This document shows positions 38,057 through 47,773 of a stretch of 64,000 nucleotides of DNA, piece by piece (the stretch's first letter is position 1; every line of letters begins with the position of its first letter). Under the pieces are notes generated by a model. That model was not told where the DNA came from. It made no database searches and saw only the letters and a program-made list of their open reading frames with translations. Position numbers and translations under genes: made by a program. Origin of the DNA: Mycobacteroides chelonae CCUG 47445 (lineage in GTDB: Bacteria; Actinomycetota; Actinomycetes; Mycobacteriales; Mycobacteriaceae); contig NZ_CP007220.1 in the NCBI RefSeq assembly GCF_001632805.1, positions 4,464,001 to 4,528,000 on the forward strand, given 5' to 3'.

Positions 38057-38646
38057 CGGGAAATCTAACAACCGGCAAGCGAACCACGACCGGCCGGCGA
38101 GAGCCGCACGTCCCCGGAGAGCCCGGGCTCTGGGTGTTTCTGTTCGGCGACATGATCGTCTTCGCGGCATTCTTTGCCGTCATCGCACACTATCGATCAT
38201 CCGAAGCAGAGACGTTCACCTCCGGGCAATCATCGTTGAACCTTGGCCTCGGGGCACTCAATACTGTTCTGCTGCTGAGCGGCTCACTGCTCGTGGTACT
38301 CGGCCTGGAGAAGGCGCGAAACGGATCAACACATGCGGCTCGCTTTTACCTAGCGGCCGCAGGCACCGGCGTCTGCTTCATCATCGTGAAATTGATTGAA
38401 TACCATGAGGTTACAAGCCAAGGCTTGAGTCCGATGACCAGCCATTTCTTCATGGTTTACTTCGTCTTCACGGGAATCCATCTGGTTCACACCATTGTTG
38501 CCACGGCCATACTCGGGGCAATGGCGTATGCATCACGCGGCGCCGCAGCCAGTTCGGACATCCGACTCCTCGAGGGCGGCTCTTGTTTCTGGCATCTCAT
38601 CGATCTTTTGTGGATCGGGCTCTTCTCACTTCTCTATCTGGCATAG
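38053..38646 (+). CDS. cytochrome c oxidase subunit III-like (NorE/CoxC) protein
   Basis: The 197-residue sequence HVPGEPGLWVFLFGDMIVFAAFFAVI and the later FTGIHLVHTIVATAIL and FWHLIDLLWIGLFSLLYL are the conserved helices of haem-copper oxidase subunit III, including the HxxH-type GIHLVH and WHLID motifs. The shorter five-helix form resembles NorE. The catalytic subunit I is not in the window. Start ATG overlaps the preceding stop. Confidence 0.85.
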   Translation: MTGNLTTGKRTTTGRREPHVPGEPGLWVFLFGDMIVFAAFFAVIAHYRSSEAETFTSGQSSLNLGLGALNTVLLLSGSLLVVLGLEKARNGSTHAARFYLAAAGTGVCFIIVKLIEYHEVTSQGLSPMTSHFFMVYFVFTGIHLVHTIVATAILGAMAYASRGAAASSDIRLLEGGSCFWHLIDLLWIGLFSLLYLA

Positions 38647-38650
38647 GCAC

Positions 38651-38911
38651 ATGAATCTCACATACAGTCGCAAGGCGACGCTGATATTTCTCGTTCTTGT
38701 TGCGGCAACATGTATTTCACTACTGCTCGATGCCGAAAAGGGGCACGGCTACAACATCTCACCGGTGATCGTCGCCATCACTTTCGTCAAGATCTGGCTA
38801 GTAGGGAACTACTTCATGGAGCTGCGCGAAGCTCCATGGGTGCTGCGGTTCCTCTTCGGCGGATACGTCGCATCCATCCTGGCGATCCTGCTCGGCTTCT
38901 TCTATCTGTAG
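38651..38911 (+). CDS. prokaryotic cytochrome c oxidase subunit IV-like (NorF/CtaF type) protein
   Basis: An 86-residue protein with three short helices; KIWLVGNYFMELREAPWVLRFLF is the characteristic middle segment of the prokaryotic COX4 family. It begins 4 bases after the subunit-III gene. With that gene it makes a NorE-NorF-like pair often attached to nitric-oxide or terminal oxidases. Confidence 0.8.
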   Translation: MNLTYSRKATLIFLVLVAATCISLLLDAEKGHGYNISPVIVAITFVKIWLVGNYFMELREAPWVLRFLFGGYVASILAILLGFFYL

Positions 38912-38928
38912 CCGAAGACTTCCGGCTC

Positions 38929-39687
38929 CTACGAAGGATCGGTGGGCAGCTGTGCCTGCTCCCGGTACAGGTCCATCTCCGCGCGCAGCGCATCATCGAG
39001 CGCACGGTTCATCGCGGCGTGCGAGGTATGCGTCGCGGCACGGCGCATCGTCCCGATAAGTTCTGTTGCCCAAGCGAGTTCGTCGTCGGTGGAGGGGACC
39101 CAACCGGGCCCACGTTGACGTGCCACCTCATCGCGCGCGGCACCGATGAGCACCCGTGCGGCGTCGTCGAGCTTCTCGTTGGTCCTCACGTGAATGTCGG
39201 CTAGGTCGGTCACTCGCATTCCGAGGGAGATCAAAGCCGCGAAGTTGTCAATGGTGTCGAGATCGGTGACGAGATACGAATCCGAGCCGTCAACAGGCTC
39301 GATCAGCCCGGCTTCGAGCAGACGCGCAAGGGCCGCCGAATCGATCGGGCCGAGTGTCTCCTCGAGCTCTCTCAACGAGAGATTTCCCTGGGCAGCATTG
39401 GAGAACCGCTTCTCGAGCAGACCCTCGAGATCCGACAGATCAAGCACATCGGCGAGCTGAGCGCCACGCTGCAGCCCACTGAGGAACTTCGTGATGTGTT
39501 TGAGCGTGAAACCCTCGCTGAGCAGGCGGTTAATCGCCCTCAACTGGCGCAGATGCCAATCGTTGTAGATGGCTGTCCTGCCCCGGCGCAGCGGCCGGGG
39601 CAGGAGCCCTCGTTCTTGATAACCACGGATGTTCCGGGTCGTCGTCCCCGATGCCCGCGCGAGGTCGTCGATCCGGTACTCGGTCAT
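38929..39687 (-). CDS. MerR-family transcriptional regulator
   Basis: Residues 1-70 (YRIDDLARASGTTTRNIRGYQERGLLPRPLRRG) are a MerR winged helix, followed by a helical effector region of 180 residues without the Cys of metal sensors, suggesting an organic ligand. ATG overlaps the monooxygenase stop (ATGA), so it is the last gene of the oxidative operon and may regulate it from the 43.03-kb palindrome. Confidence 0.9.
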   Translation of the reverse strand: MTEYRIDDLARASGTTTRNIRGYQERGLLPRPLRRGRTAIYNDWHLRQLRAINRLLSEGFTLKHITKFLSGLQRGAQLADVLDLSDLEGLLEKRFSNAAQGNLSLRELEETLGPIDSAALARLLEAGLIEPVDGSDSYLVTDLDTIDNFAALISLGMRVTDLADIHVRTNEKLDDAARVLIGAARDEVARQRGPGWVPSTDDELAWATELIGTMRRAATHTSHAAMNRALDDALRAEMDLYREQAQLPTDPS

Positions 39688-41183
39688 GGTTTCGAAGCTG
39701 GCCCTGTCAGTATCAGTTCATCACTGGTGTTCGAGACAGTGATTTTATAGTCCTGCAGGTCGAATCTCTTGAGTTGGTTGACGTACTGCGTGGCGAATCC
39801 GGGGAACATCGTCGCGTTGAAGCCGTCATCCGTCAGGTACCAGCTCTGGCAGCCCGAGTTCCAGGTGGTGGATTGCAGGCGCCGCTGGATGTCCTGGTTG
39901 TAGCTCTCCTGGATCTCGGGGCGGGGCTCCACCGATTTCCAACCGTTGTTGACCACCGCGGCAATCGCGTCGGTGATGTAGTTGATCTGCGCCTCCATGT
40001 ACACCAGCGCCGAACTGTGCCCCGGACCCGAATTGGGCCCGAAGGTAAGGAACAGATTGGGATAGCCCGACACCGCCACGCTGCGGAAGGCATACGCCCC
40101 TCCTGACCACTCGGTGGCCAGGTCCCGTCCGTCAATCCCGGTGACCGGGAAGGGCGTCCCGGCCTTGCACACGTCGAAACCCGTTGCGAAGACGATGCAG
40201 TCGAACTGGTGCTCAATACCCTCGACGGTGCGGATGCCCTTCGGAGCCAACCTGGCGATGGGCCAGGTGACCAGCTTGCAGTTCTCTGCCTGCAGCGCGG
40301 GGTAGTAGTCACTGGTCATCAAGAGGCGCTTGCACCCGGCCGAGAAATCAGGCTTCAGCTGTCTGCGCAACCACGGATCCTTCACCTGCACGCGACGGTG
40401 CGCTGAGCTGACCGCCTCGACTACCCGAGTGAAGGGTGTATCCCACACGACACCCATGGCCACCGACTCATGCCCCCAGAACCACGCGGCACGCGCCAGC
40501 CGCTGACTCAGTGGCCAGTTGCGGTACAGCTGCTTGAGCCGACTACCGGTAGCGCGGTTGATCCGCGGCAGCACCCAGCCGGGCGTGCGTTGGAATACCT
40601 TCACCATCTCGGCGGACTTCACCAGTTCCGGGATGATCTGGACGGCGCTGGCACCCGTGCCGACGACGGCCACCCGCTTGCCGGTGAAATCGTAATCATG
40701 ATCCCAACGCGCGCTGTGGATCTTGTGGCCCTCGTAGCTCTCAAGACCCGGAATGGCCGGGAAGCTCACATTTGCCAACGGGCCGGAGGCCATGATGACG
40801 GTGCGGGCGCGCACCGGGTCCTGGCCCTCGATCTCGACGGTCCACTCCCCCGCGGCCTCGTCGTAAGTGAGCCCGAGGACATTGTGGCCGAAGCGGATAT
40901 ACGGTGTGAGTGCCGACGACTCGACCATTTGATCGATGTAGCCCAGGATTTCGCCGCTACCGGAGTACGTGTGCGACCACTCGGCATTCGGAGCGAAACT
41001 GTAGGAGTACAACCGGGAAGGGATGTCGCACGCCGCCCCGGGGTAGGTGTTGTCACGCCAGGTGCCACCCACCGTGTCTCCGCGTTCGAAGATCGCGAAG
41101 TCGGTGATTCCCTTGTCTTTCAGGCGGATCGCTGCACCGATGCCGGCAAAGCCGGCGCCGATGATGGCTACGGAGATGTTCAT
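39684..41183 (-). CDS. FAD-dependent Baeyer-Villiger-type monooxygenase
   Basis: The 499-residue flavoprotein has two Rossmann motifs (GAGFAG at 9-14 and VVGTGASAVQ) and the fingerprint YEGHKIHSARWD, a Tyr variant of F-x-G-x3-H-x3-W. It should insert oxygen into ketones with NADPH. EthA/MymA-like enzymes of this family act on cyclic or aliphatic ketones and activate thioamides; substrate here is unknown. Neighbouring SDR and di-iron genes suggest stepwise oxidation of one hydrophobic compound. Confidence 0.9.
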   Translation of the reverse strand: MNISVAIIGAGFAGIGAAIRLKDKGITDFAIFERGDTVGGTWRDNTYPGAACDIPSRLYSYSFAPNAEWSHTYSGSGEILGYIDQMVESSALTPYIRFGHNVLGLTYDEAAGEWTVEIEGQDPVRARTVIMASGPLANVSFPAIPGLESYEGHKIHSARWDHDYDFTGKRVAVVGTGASAVQIIPELVKSAEMVKVFQRTPGWVLPRINRATGSRLKQLYRNWPLSQRLARAAWFWGHESVAMGVVWDTPFTRVVEAVSSAHRRVQVKDPWLRRQLKPDFSAGCKRLLMTSDYYPALQAENCKLVTWPIARLAPKGIRTVEGIEHQFDCIVFATGFDVCKAGTPFPVTGIDGRDLATEWSGGAYAFRSVAVSGYPNLFLTFGPNSGPGHSSALVYMEAQINYITDAIAAVVNNGWKSVEPRPEIQESYNQDIQRRLQSTTWNSGCQSWYLTDDGFNATMFPGFATQYVNQLKRFDLQDYKITVSNTSDELILTGPASKP

Positions 41184-41194
41184 GCTGGCTGCTT

Positions 41195-42115
41195 TCAGGC
41201 GACGGGTTCGTAGGTGAGTTCCTGGGACCAGGTGGGCTTGTTCTCCACCAACCGCATGGGAATTCTGCCGGTCAATTTGACGAGCAAGTCGGCGGTGATG
41301 TGGTACTTGGACTTGCGGTTGATCACCTTCATCGCATGCCAGGAGATGATGCGGTAGTTCGGCAGCCGCCGGACATTCTCGTTACGCTCGCCCACGCTCT
41401 TGTACCGTTTCATCGCACCGTAGAGACGCTCCTCGTCGACACCCATCGCCACGATGTTGTCGCGCATCTTGTTGAGCAGCGGCACATAGCTCAGCACACC
41501 GATCAGCAGGCTGGGCTTGAGCCAGCCGCCGACGAACTCGATGAGCATCTTGCGCATCTTGGCATGACCGAGGATGTCCATGACCTCGAAATCCACTGCA
41601 AGATGCCGTGATTCGTCGGAGTTGATCCGCTTGAACGCCTCCTGCGCGATCGGATCCTTGACCTCGTCGGTGATGAACTTGATCAGTGCACCATCCAGGG
41701 CAACCTCAAGCATGGGGATGACCGTCCCCAGGAACGACAGTGACATCCCGTCGGAGTACTTGTCGAGCCAGTTGATCACCAATTGCACATTGATACTCGG
41801 GGAAGGGATTTCGTCGTTCTCGAGCATGCCCCACCGGCGCATCAGCGCGAGTTCGGCGTTGGCGTGCTTCTGCTCTTCGGCGTGGAAGTGCTCGTAAATG
41901 CTCTTGAGAGTGGGATTCGGCGCCTTCTTGGCCAGCGCCGCGAATCCGCGTGCGCCGACGTTCTCGATCCACATCAGATCCGCGATGAACGGCTTGAGCT
42001 TGGCATGTAGCTCGGGCTCGATCAGCTCGGCACCCGGCGCTTCCCAGTCAATGTCGGCCAGGGACCATTGCTTGTCTTTGATCATCTGCAGCATGTTGTC
42101 GAGATCCATTGACAT
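41195..42115 (-). CDS. ferritin-like di-iron protein (putative hydroxylase)
   Basis: In this 306-residue helical protein Glu51, Glu81-x2-His84, Glu137 and Glu168-x2-His171 are spaced as a carboxylate-bridged di-iron four-helix bundle. No membrane signal is present. Such proteins commonly hydroxylate or desaturate using O2 and electrons from a reductase; the divergent [2Fe-2S] reductase at 43.1 kb is an obvious donor candidate. The exact family name cannot be settled by eye. Confidence 0.8.
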   Translation of the reverse strand: MSMDLDNMLQMIKDKQWSLADIDWEAPGAELIEPELHAKLKPFIADLMWIENVGARGFAALAKKAPNPTLKSIYEHFHAEEQKHANAELALMRRWGMLENDEIPSPSINVQLVINWLDKYSDGMSLSFLGTVIPMLEVALDGALIKFITDEVKDPIAQEAFKRINSDESRHLAVDFEVMDILGHAKMRKMLIEFVGGWLKPSLLIGVLSYVPLLNKMRDNIVAMGVDEERLYGAMKRYKSVGERNENVRRLPNYRIISWHAMKVINRKSKYHITADLLVKLTGRIPMRLVENKPTWSQELTYEPVA

Positions 42116-42151
42116 GGAACGTTTTTCCTTTCAGTCAGGTAAATACGAAGT

Positions 42152-43006
42152 TCAGCGAGTGGGAAGAAGGCGGCCAAGCAAGCCCGCGACGCGCGCGTGT
42201 AGCACGGGGAAATGCCGTTTGAAGTGCCAGATGACCTTCGCGTCGAACTGCGGGACCACATACAGGCGGCCCTGGTCATGTGCGTCGAGGGTGCTCACAG
42301 CCACCCTCTCCGGGGAAAAACCGGTGAGCTCGATGAGCCGGTCGACCAAGCCCGAGGTGCCGATCTCCACCCCGGTGAGGCGAGCGTCCTTGAAGATGTT
42401 CGTTTTGACGACGGTGGGGCACAGCACGGTCACGTTGATATCGGTGCCGCTCAGCTCGGCAGCGAGGGTTTCCGACAGAGACATGACCCCGGCCTTGGAC
42501 ACGTTGTACGAGGCCATCGAGGGACCTGCCGCGAACCCCGCAGCGGAGGCGACGTTGATGATTCCGCCGCGGCCGGCCGCACGGAGCAATGGCGTGAACA
42601 GTTCGCAGCCGTAGATGACGCCCCACAGGTTGATACCCAGCGCCCACTTCCAGTCGTCCATGCCGATCTCGCCGACCGGCTTACCGCCGATTCCGACGCC
42701 CGCATTGTTGATCACCAGCGTGGGCGGCCCCGCGAACACCTCCTGCGCCTCGAAGACCAGCTTCTCCACCTCATCTCGCGATGAGACATCGCAGGTCACC
42801 GCATGTGCGCAGCCCGCAGACAGCCGGTCTATCTCGGCCACGGTCTCCGCGACCCGTTCGGCGTTGATGTCCGCGCAGATCACGTGACCGCCACGGCGGG
42901 CCAGTTCAAGAGCGAAAGCACGCCCGATACCACTGCCCGCGCCGGTGACCACTGCCTTTGAGTTCACAGAGATCGGCGGGCGTCTGAAGACGTCAAGGAG
43001 CCCCAT
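42152..43006 (-). CDS. short-chain dehydrogenase/reductase of the oxidative operon
   Basis: The TGAGSGIG cofactor loop, NNAG, Ser in NVASAAG and Tyr-x3-Lys in SYNVSKAG define a classical SDR. It is followed by a C-terminal extension (FKRHFPVLHARVAGLLGRLLP) typical of membrane-associated mycobacterial SDRs such as the SadH type. ATG 43006 (MGLLDVFRRP) is used because an earlier in-frame ATG (43036) falls inside the inverted repeat; that longer form stays possible. It is the first gene of the operon. Confidence 0.88.
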   Translation of the reverse strand: MGLLDVFRRPPISVNSKAVVTGAGSGIGRAFALELARRGGHVICADINAERVAETVAEIDRLSAGCAHAVTCDVSSRDEVEKLVFEAQEVFAGPPTLVINNAGVGIGGKPVGEIGMDDWKWALGINLWGVIYGCELFTPLLRAAGRGGIINVASAAGFAAGPSMASYNVSKAGVMSLSETLAAELSGTDINVTVLCPTVVKTNIFKDARLTGVEIGTSGLVDRLIELTGFSPERVAVSTLDAHDQGRLYVVPQFDAKVIWHFKRHFPVLHARVAGLLGRLLPTR

Positions 43007-43026
43007 GAGGAAATAGAACAACAGCA

Positions 43027-43052
43027 ACTGTGCCATTTGTCAATGGCACAGT
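43027..43052. promoter_or_regulatory. 11-base-arm inverted repeat (operator) between SDR and reductase genes
   Basis: actgtgccatt (43027-43037) and aatggcacagt (43042-43052) are perfect reverse complements with a 4-base spacer. The dyad sits exactly in the divergent promoter region, so one regulator probably controls both arms; the MerR gene at the operon end is the nearest candidate. Confidence 0.8.
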
Positions 43053-43095
43053 GCATGATGACAATGAGGCGTACACCACTCCGGAAGGAACTCGC

Positions 43096-44151
43096 ATGAC
43101 GACGCACGCGTCCACCGCCCCCAGCGCATACGCACTGGAGGTGCTCGAAGTCATCGCCGAAACTCCCGATGCGGTCTCCATCGTGTTCGCCGCGCCGCAC
43201 GACGCCCGGGCAGACTTCGCCTACAAATCCGGACAGTTCCTCACGCTGCGCGTACCGGCCGGCACGGACTCCGTATCTCGGTGCTACTCGCTCTCGAGCG
43301 CACCCGGCCTCGACGAACATCTGAAGGTCACCGTCAAACGCACATCCGGCGGCCATGCCTCGAACTGGCTGTGCGATAACGCTCGCGCCGGAATGACGCT
43401 CGAATCACTGCGCCCTGCAGGGGCATTCACCATGCGTGACACCGTGGCAGTTCCGGTGTTCGTGGCCGCGGGCAGCGGCATCACGCCGATCATGTCCATG
43501 ATCCGGACGGTGCTCTCCCACTCCGTACAGAATGCGGTCCTTGTCTACGCCAACCGAGACCGCGAATCGGTGATCTTCGAGGCCGAGCTGGCGGCACTGC
43601 AGTCGAAATACGGGAGCCGCCTGGCGATCGTGCACTGGATCGAGGCGGAGGCCGGTCTGCCGACCCCGGACGGCCTGCGCGCGCTGCTGCCCACCCCAGT
43701 CCCCGGCACTGCCGCATATCTCTGTGGCCCAGCCCCTTTCATGGATGTAGCGGCGGCCGCACTAGGCGATACCGGACTGGCCCGAGAGAACATCCATCGT
43801 GAGGTCTTCGTGTCGCTGAGCACCGATGCCTTCGCCGCGGCACCAGTTGTCGCGACCGCACCGACCGATCCCGATGCGGTGAGCGCCACCGTCGAGATCG
43901 AGGGCGACACCCACCAGATCAGCTGGCCGAAAACACAGATCCTTCTGGATGTGCTCCTCGGCCTCGGCATCGATGCGCCCTACGTCTGCCGCGAGGGGAA
44001 CTGCGGTGGTTGCTCCTACACCCTTCGCGAGGGTGAAGTAACCATGCAGGTCAACGACATCCTCGACGACCACGAGATCCGCCACGGCGTGCGGCTGGCG
44101 TGCCAGTCACTGCCGCAGTCGGACACATTGACCATCGCCTTCGACCGCTAG
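43096..44151 (+). CDS. ferredoxin--NAD(P)H flavin reductase with C-terminal [2Fe-2S] (KshB/Hmp-like)
   Basis: The 351-residue protein has an FAD domain (SRCYSLSSAPG), an NAD domain (FVAAGSGITPIMSM and CGPAPFM) and a plant-type [2Fe-2S] cluster from Cys298, Cys303, Cys306 and Cys336. This order is that of reductases feeding KshA or di-iron hydroxylases. The ATG at 43096 follows AAGGAA. It stands alone on the plus strand, divergent from the SDR/di-iron/BVMO operon across the shared operator. Confidence 0.92.
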   Translation: MTTHASTAPSAYALEVLEVIAETPDAVSIVFAAPHDARADFAYKSGQFLTLRVPAGTDSVSRCYSLSSAPGLDEHLKVTVKRTSGGHASNWLCDNARAGMTLESLRPAGAFTMRDTVAVPVFVAAGSGITPIMSMIRTVLSHSVQNAVLVYANRDRESVIFEAELAALQSKYGSRLAIVHWIEAEAGLPTPDGLRALLPTPVPGTAAYLCGPAPFMDVAAAALGDTGLARENIHREVFVSLSTDAFAAAPVVATAPTDPDAVSATVEIEGDTHQISWPKTQILLDVLLGLGIDAPYVCREGNCGGCSYTLREGEVTMQVNDILDDHEIRHGVRLACQSLPQSDTLTIAFDR

Positions 44152-44168
44152 CAGAAGCTTTGGTGCCG

Positions 44169-46052
44169 CTACCAGCGGTGACCGCTCCCCTGCTCCCGGT
44201 ACCAGTCGACCAGATGGGGATTGTCGATCGAACGCGGATCCAATGACACGTCAACGCGTCCGGCGAGCACACCACAGATGGGGACCTCGAGCTTCTTGCC
44301 GGTTCGGGTGTGCGGGATTCCCGGCGCCTCGATCACCTCGTCGGGGACATGCCGCGGCGACAACCGGGCCCGGATCTCCCGCGCGATCCGGGCACCCAGG
44401 TCGGCATCGAAGGTGTGCCCCGGCGCCATCGTGACGAACAGCGGCATCCAATACGCGCCACCGGGCCCGTCGACACCGAGGACGAATGCCTCCGCGATCT
44501 CGTCCATGGACTCCACGACCTCGTAGATGTCCGCCGAGCCCATCCGGATTCCGTTGCGGTTCAGGGTGGCGTCACTGCGTCCATGGATGACCAGCGATCC
44601 GTGCTCGGTGACGGTGACCCAGTCACCATGGCGCCAGACCCCGGGGTGTGGGCCATCGGCCCATTCATGCTCGAAATAGGCAGCCCGATAACGTGATCCA
44701 TCGGGATCATCCCAGAATCGGATGGGCATGCAGGGCATGGGTTGCAGGATCACCATTTCGCCTACCTCACCGACGAGGGACCGGCGATCGGGTGACCAAC
44801 TGTGCAGGTCCACCCCCAGGTAGCGGGCGGGCAACTCGCCGGGATGCGCGGGCACTCCCGGGGTACCGCCGGCGAAGGCGGTGCACACGTCGGTACCTCC
44901 CGACAGGGACGACACCGTGACCCCGACATGCGAACCCACCCAATCGAACAGGTCCGGCGAGAGCGGAGATCCGCTGCTTCCCAAAGTCTTCAGTGCACTG
45001 AGGTCATGCTCGGCCGACGGCTCCAGTTTCGCCTTCTTGGCTGCCTGCAGGTGTCCGGGACTGGTCCCGAAGTAGCTCACCGCTTCGGTACCCAGCAGCT
45101 CCCACAGCCGATCCGTGTTGGGATACAGCGGATGTCCGCTGTAACAGACCACGGTGGCGCCGACCAGCAGCCCGCTCAACCGGAAGTTCCACATCATCCA
45201 CGACAACGCCGTCTGCCAGAAGAACACCTCGCCCGGGCCCAGATCGCAGTGCAGCCCCACCCCCTTGAGATGCTCCAGCAGCATGCCTCCGTGGCCGTGC
45301 ACAATCCCCTTGGGCTTGCCGGTGGTGCCCGAGCTGAACAAGACCCAGATCGGATGATCGAATGGCACCATTTCGACCACGGGATCTTGGCTGCCCATAG
45401 GTAATTCGACCATCAGCGCCGGGGTGCCGGGCAACAGGCGATGCAGTTCGGCGGTGTCGGCTGCCTTGTCCATCCAGCGACCGTTGTACTGGTATCCGGG
45501 GCCGGAGATGAGCACCTTGGGATTGAGCTGACCGAGCCGTGCCGCCGCCCCTTCGGGGGCGTAGTCCTGGCCGCATCCCGCCCATACGGCACCCACCGCC
45601 GCGGTGGCCAGGAAGGCGACCATCGCATCGGGCACATCCGGCAGGTACGCGGCCACACAATCACCGCGGCCGACCCCCAGCCGACGCAGCTCTGCGGCCA
45701 CCGCACCGATCCTGCCGGGCAGCTCACCCCAGCTGATCGCGATGCGCCCGCCCGCCTCATCCACGCCCACGATGGCGTCCCCAACGAGATGTGCGTGACG
45801 CAGCATCGGGCTCACATAGTTGAGCTCGGTGCCCGGAAACCATTGCGCCCCCGGCATCACCGAACCGGACAGCACGCCGTCATCACCGTCACGCAGCCCG
45901 CGTCCCGGAACATCGAAGAACTCCCACAATGCGCGCCAAAACTGTGGCACGGAATCAACGGACCAGCGCCACACCTCGGCATAGTCCTTCAGTGACAGCC
46001 CGTACCGTTGCGAGACCTGGTCGACGAACCGCTCGTATGCGTCACTCCCCAT
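44169..46052 (-). CDS. acetoacetyl-CoA synthetase-like acyl-CoA ligase
   Basis: At 627 residues it matches the long acetoacetate-CoA ligase family: [31 protein letters not shown] and C-terminal [12 protein letters not shown] with the catalytic Lys. It should activate a short oxo- or dicarboxylic acid. ATG 46052 overlaps the upstream fadD stop by 11 bases. It is the last gene of the maoC-citE-fadD run. Confidence 0.88.
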   Translation of the reverse strand: MGSDAYERFVDQVSQRYGLSLKDYAEVWRWSVDSVPQFWRALWEFFDVPGRGLRDGDDGVLSGSVMPGAQWFPGTELNYVSPMLRHAHLVGDAIVGVDEAGGRIAISWGELPGRIGAVAAELRRLGVGRGDCVAAYLPDVPDAMVAFLATAAVGAVWAGCGQDYAPEGAAARLGQLNPKVLISGPGYQYNGRWMDKAADTAELHRLLPGTPALMVELPMGSQDPVVEMVPFDHPIWVLFSSGTTGKPKGIVHGHGGMLLEHLKGVGLHCDLGPGEVFFWQTALSWMMWNFRLSGLLVGATVVCYSGHPLYPNTDRLWELLGTEAVSYFGTSPGHLQAAKKAKLEPSAEHDLSALKTLGSSGSPLSPDLFDWVGSHVGVTVSSLSGGTDVCTAFAGGTPGVPAHPGELPARYLGVDLHSWSPDRRSLVGEVGEMVILQPMPCMPIRFWDDPDGSRYRAAYFEHEWADGPHPGVWRHGDWVTVTEHGSLVIHGRSDATLNRNGIRMGSADIYEVVESMDEIAEAFVLGVDGPGGAYWMPLFVTMAPGHTFDADLGARIAREIRARLSPRHVPDEVIEAPGIPHTRTGKKLEVPICGVLAGRVDVSLDPRSIDNPHLVDWYREQGSGHRW

Positions 46053-47682
46053 GCGCCCGGCCCGGCTCGCGCAACCCCAGAAGTTCGATCGCCTGCGCCC
46101 GCATATCAACCTTGCGCACTTTCCCGGTCACGGTCATGGGAAAGCTCTCGACCACGTGCACGTAGCGCGGAATCTTGTAGTGGGCAAGGCGTCCCGTGGC
46201 GAAGGCGCGTACAGCGGCGACATCCAAGGCCGTACGGTCCGTCCGCATCCGTACCCACGCGCACAATTCTTCGCCGTACTTCTCGTCGGGCACCCCGACG
46301 ACCTGGACGTCCTCGATGTCGGGATGGGTGAGCAGAAACTCTTCGATCTCGCGCGGATAGATGTTTTCGCCACCACGGATCACCATGTCCTTGATTCGCC
46401 CAATGATGGTGCAGTAGCCATCCTCTCGCATCACTGCCAGGTCCCCGCTATGCATCCATCCGTCGGCGTCAATCACCTCACGGGTGTACTCGTCGTTGTT
46501 CCAGTAACCGAGCATCACCGAGTAGCCGCGTGTGCACAGCTCACCAGAGTGCCCGCGCTCCACCGTTTCCCCGGTCCCTGGGTCCACAACCTTGATCTCA
46601 ACATGCGGGTGCGCACGCCCGACTGTCGCGGTGCGGCGATCGAGGTCGTCATCGAAGAGCGTCTGGCAGGAGACGGGTGATGTCTCGGTCATGCCATATG
46701 CGATCGCCACCTCTGCCATGTGCAGATCGTCTATGCACCGTTTCATCACGTCGACGGGACACACCGAACCCGCCATGACTCCCGTCCGCAATGAGGACAG
46801 GTCGCGCCGCGTGACATCGGGCTGGTTAAGCATGGCGATGAACATGGTGGGCACCCCGTACACCCCCACACAACGCTCACGTTCGATCGCCTCGAGCGTG
46901 CGCGCCGCATCGAATCCCGGCGACGGGACCACGATGGTGGCGCCGTGCGTCGTGCATCCGAGATTGCCCATGACCATTCCAAAGCAGTGATAGAAGGGCA
47001 CCGGGACGCACAGCCGATCGCCGGCTTTCAGGTGAATCGACTCGGTCACGAAGTATCCGTTGTTGACCACGTTGCGGTGCGACAGCGTCGCACCCTTCGG
47101 ATAACCCGTTGTTCCCGAGGTGTACTGGATGTTGATGGGATCGGTGTTGGACAGCTGCGACATCCGGATTCGCACTGCCTCCTCGGAAACCCGCCCTGCT
47201 CCCGTAATCAGATCCGCCCAGCCGGAGGTGCCGATGAACAACACGTCCAGCAGCGAGGGCACCTCCGGGCGCACCTGTTCCACCATCGTGACGTAATCGG
47301 AGGACTTGAACGCCGTGGCGCAGACCAGCGTGCGAACACCCGACTGATTGAGGGCATAGGCCAGCTCATGGGTTCGGTAGGCCGGATTGATGTTGACCAG
47401 TATCGCGCCGATCTTTGCGGTCGCGTACTGCACCAGAACCCATTCGGGACAGTTCGGCGCCCAGATCCCCACCCGGTCCCCTGCCGCGATTCCGAGTGAC
47501 ATCAGGCCGCGTGCAACGCGATTGATGTCGGCGTCGAGCTCCCGGTATGTCCATCTGCGTCCACCCGCGACATCGACGAGAGCCTCCACATCGGGATAGG
47601 CGCCGGCGATGCGTTCGAAGTTCTCCCCAATCGTCTCCTCGATGATCGGGGACGTCGACGACCCGGCGTCATAGGACTTCAT
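46042..47682 (-). CDS. medium/long-chain acyl-CoA ligase (FadD35/AcsF-like)
   Basis: The 546-residue AMP-binding enzyme has [28 protein letters not shown] and [11 protein letters not shown]. Together with the neighbouring maoC and citE it resembles the M. tuberculosis Rv2498c-Rv2505c block where FadD35 stands. The 90-base gap to citE is small and on the same strand, so co-transcription is likely. The acid it activates is not determinable. Confidence 0.88.
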   Translation of the reverse strand: MKSYDAGSSTSPIIEETIGENFERIAGAYPDVEALVDVAGGRRWTYRELDADINRVARGLMSLGIAAGDRVGIWAPNCPEWVLVQYATAKIGAILVNINPAYRTHELAYALNQSGVRTLVCATAFKSSDYVTMVEQVRPEVPSLLDVLFIGTSGWADLITGAGRVSEEAVRIRMSQLSNTDPINIQYTSGTTGYPKGATLSHRNVVNNGYFVTESIHLKAGDRLCVPVPFYHCFGMVMGNLGCTTHGATIVVPSPGFDAARTLEAIERERCVGVYGVPTMFIAMLNQPDVTRRDLSSLRTGVMAGSVCPVDVMKRCIDDLHMAEVAIAYGMTETSPVSCQTLFDDDLDRRTATVGRAHPHVEIKVVDPGTGETVERGHSGELCTRGYSVMLGYWNNDEYTREVIDADGWMHSGDLAVMREDGYCTIIGRIKDMVIRGGENIYPREIEEFLLTHPDIEDVQVVGVPDEKYGEELCAWVRMRTDRTALDVAAVRAFATGRLAHYKIPRYVHVVESFPMTVTGKVRKVDMRAQAIELLGLREPGRAHGE

Positions 47683-47773
47683 CGTCTCGCTTTCACCACA
47701 TAGACCGAACTCGAATGTAACGACTCATCCCAGCCTGCACCTGGCGTTTCCGTGCGTCGTCGCCGGGCGCTTC

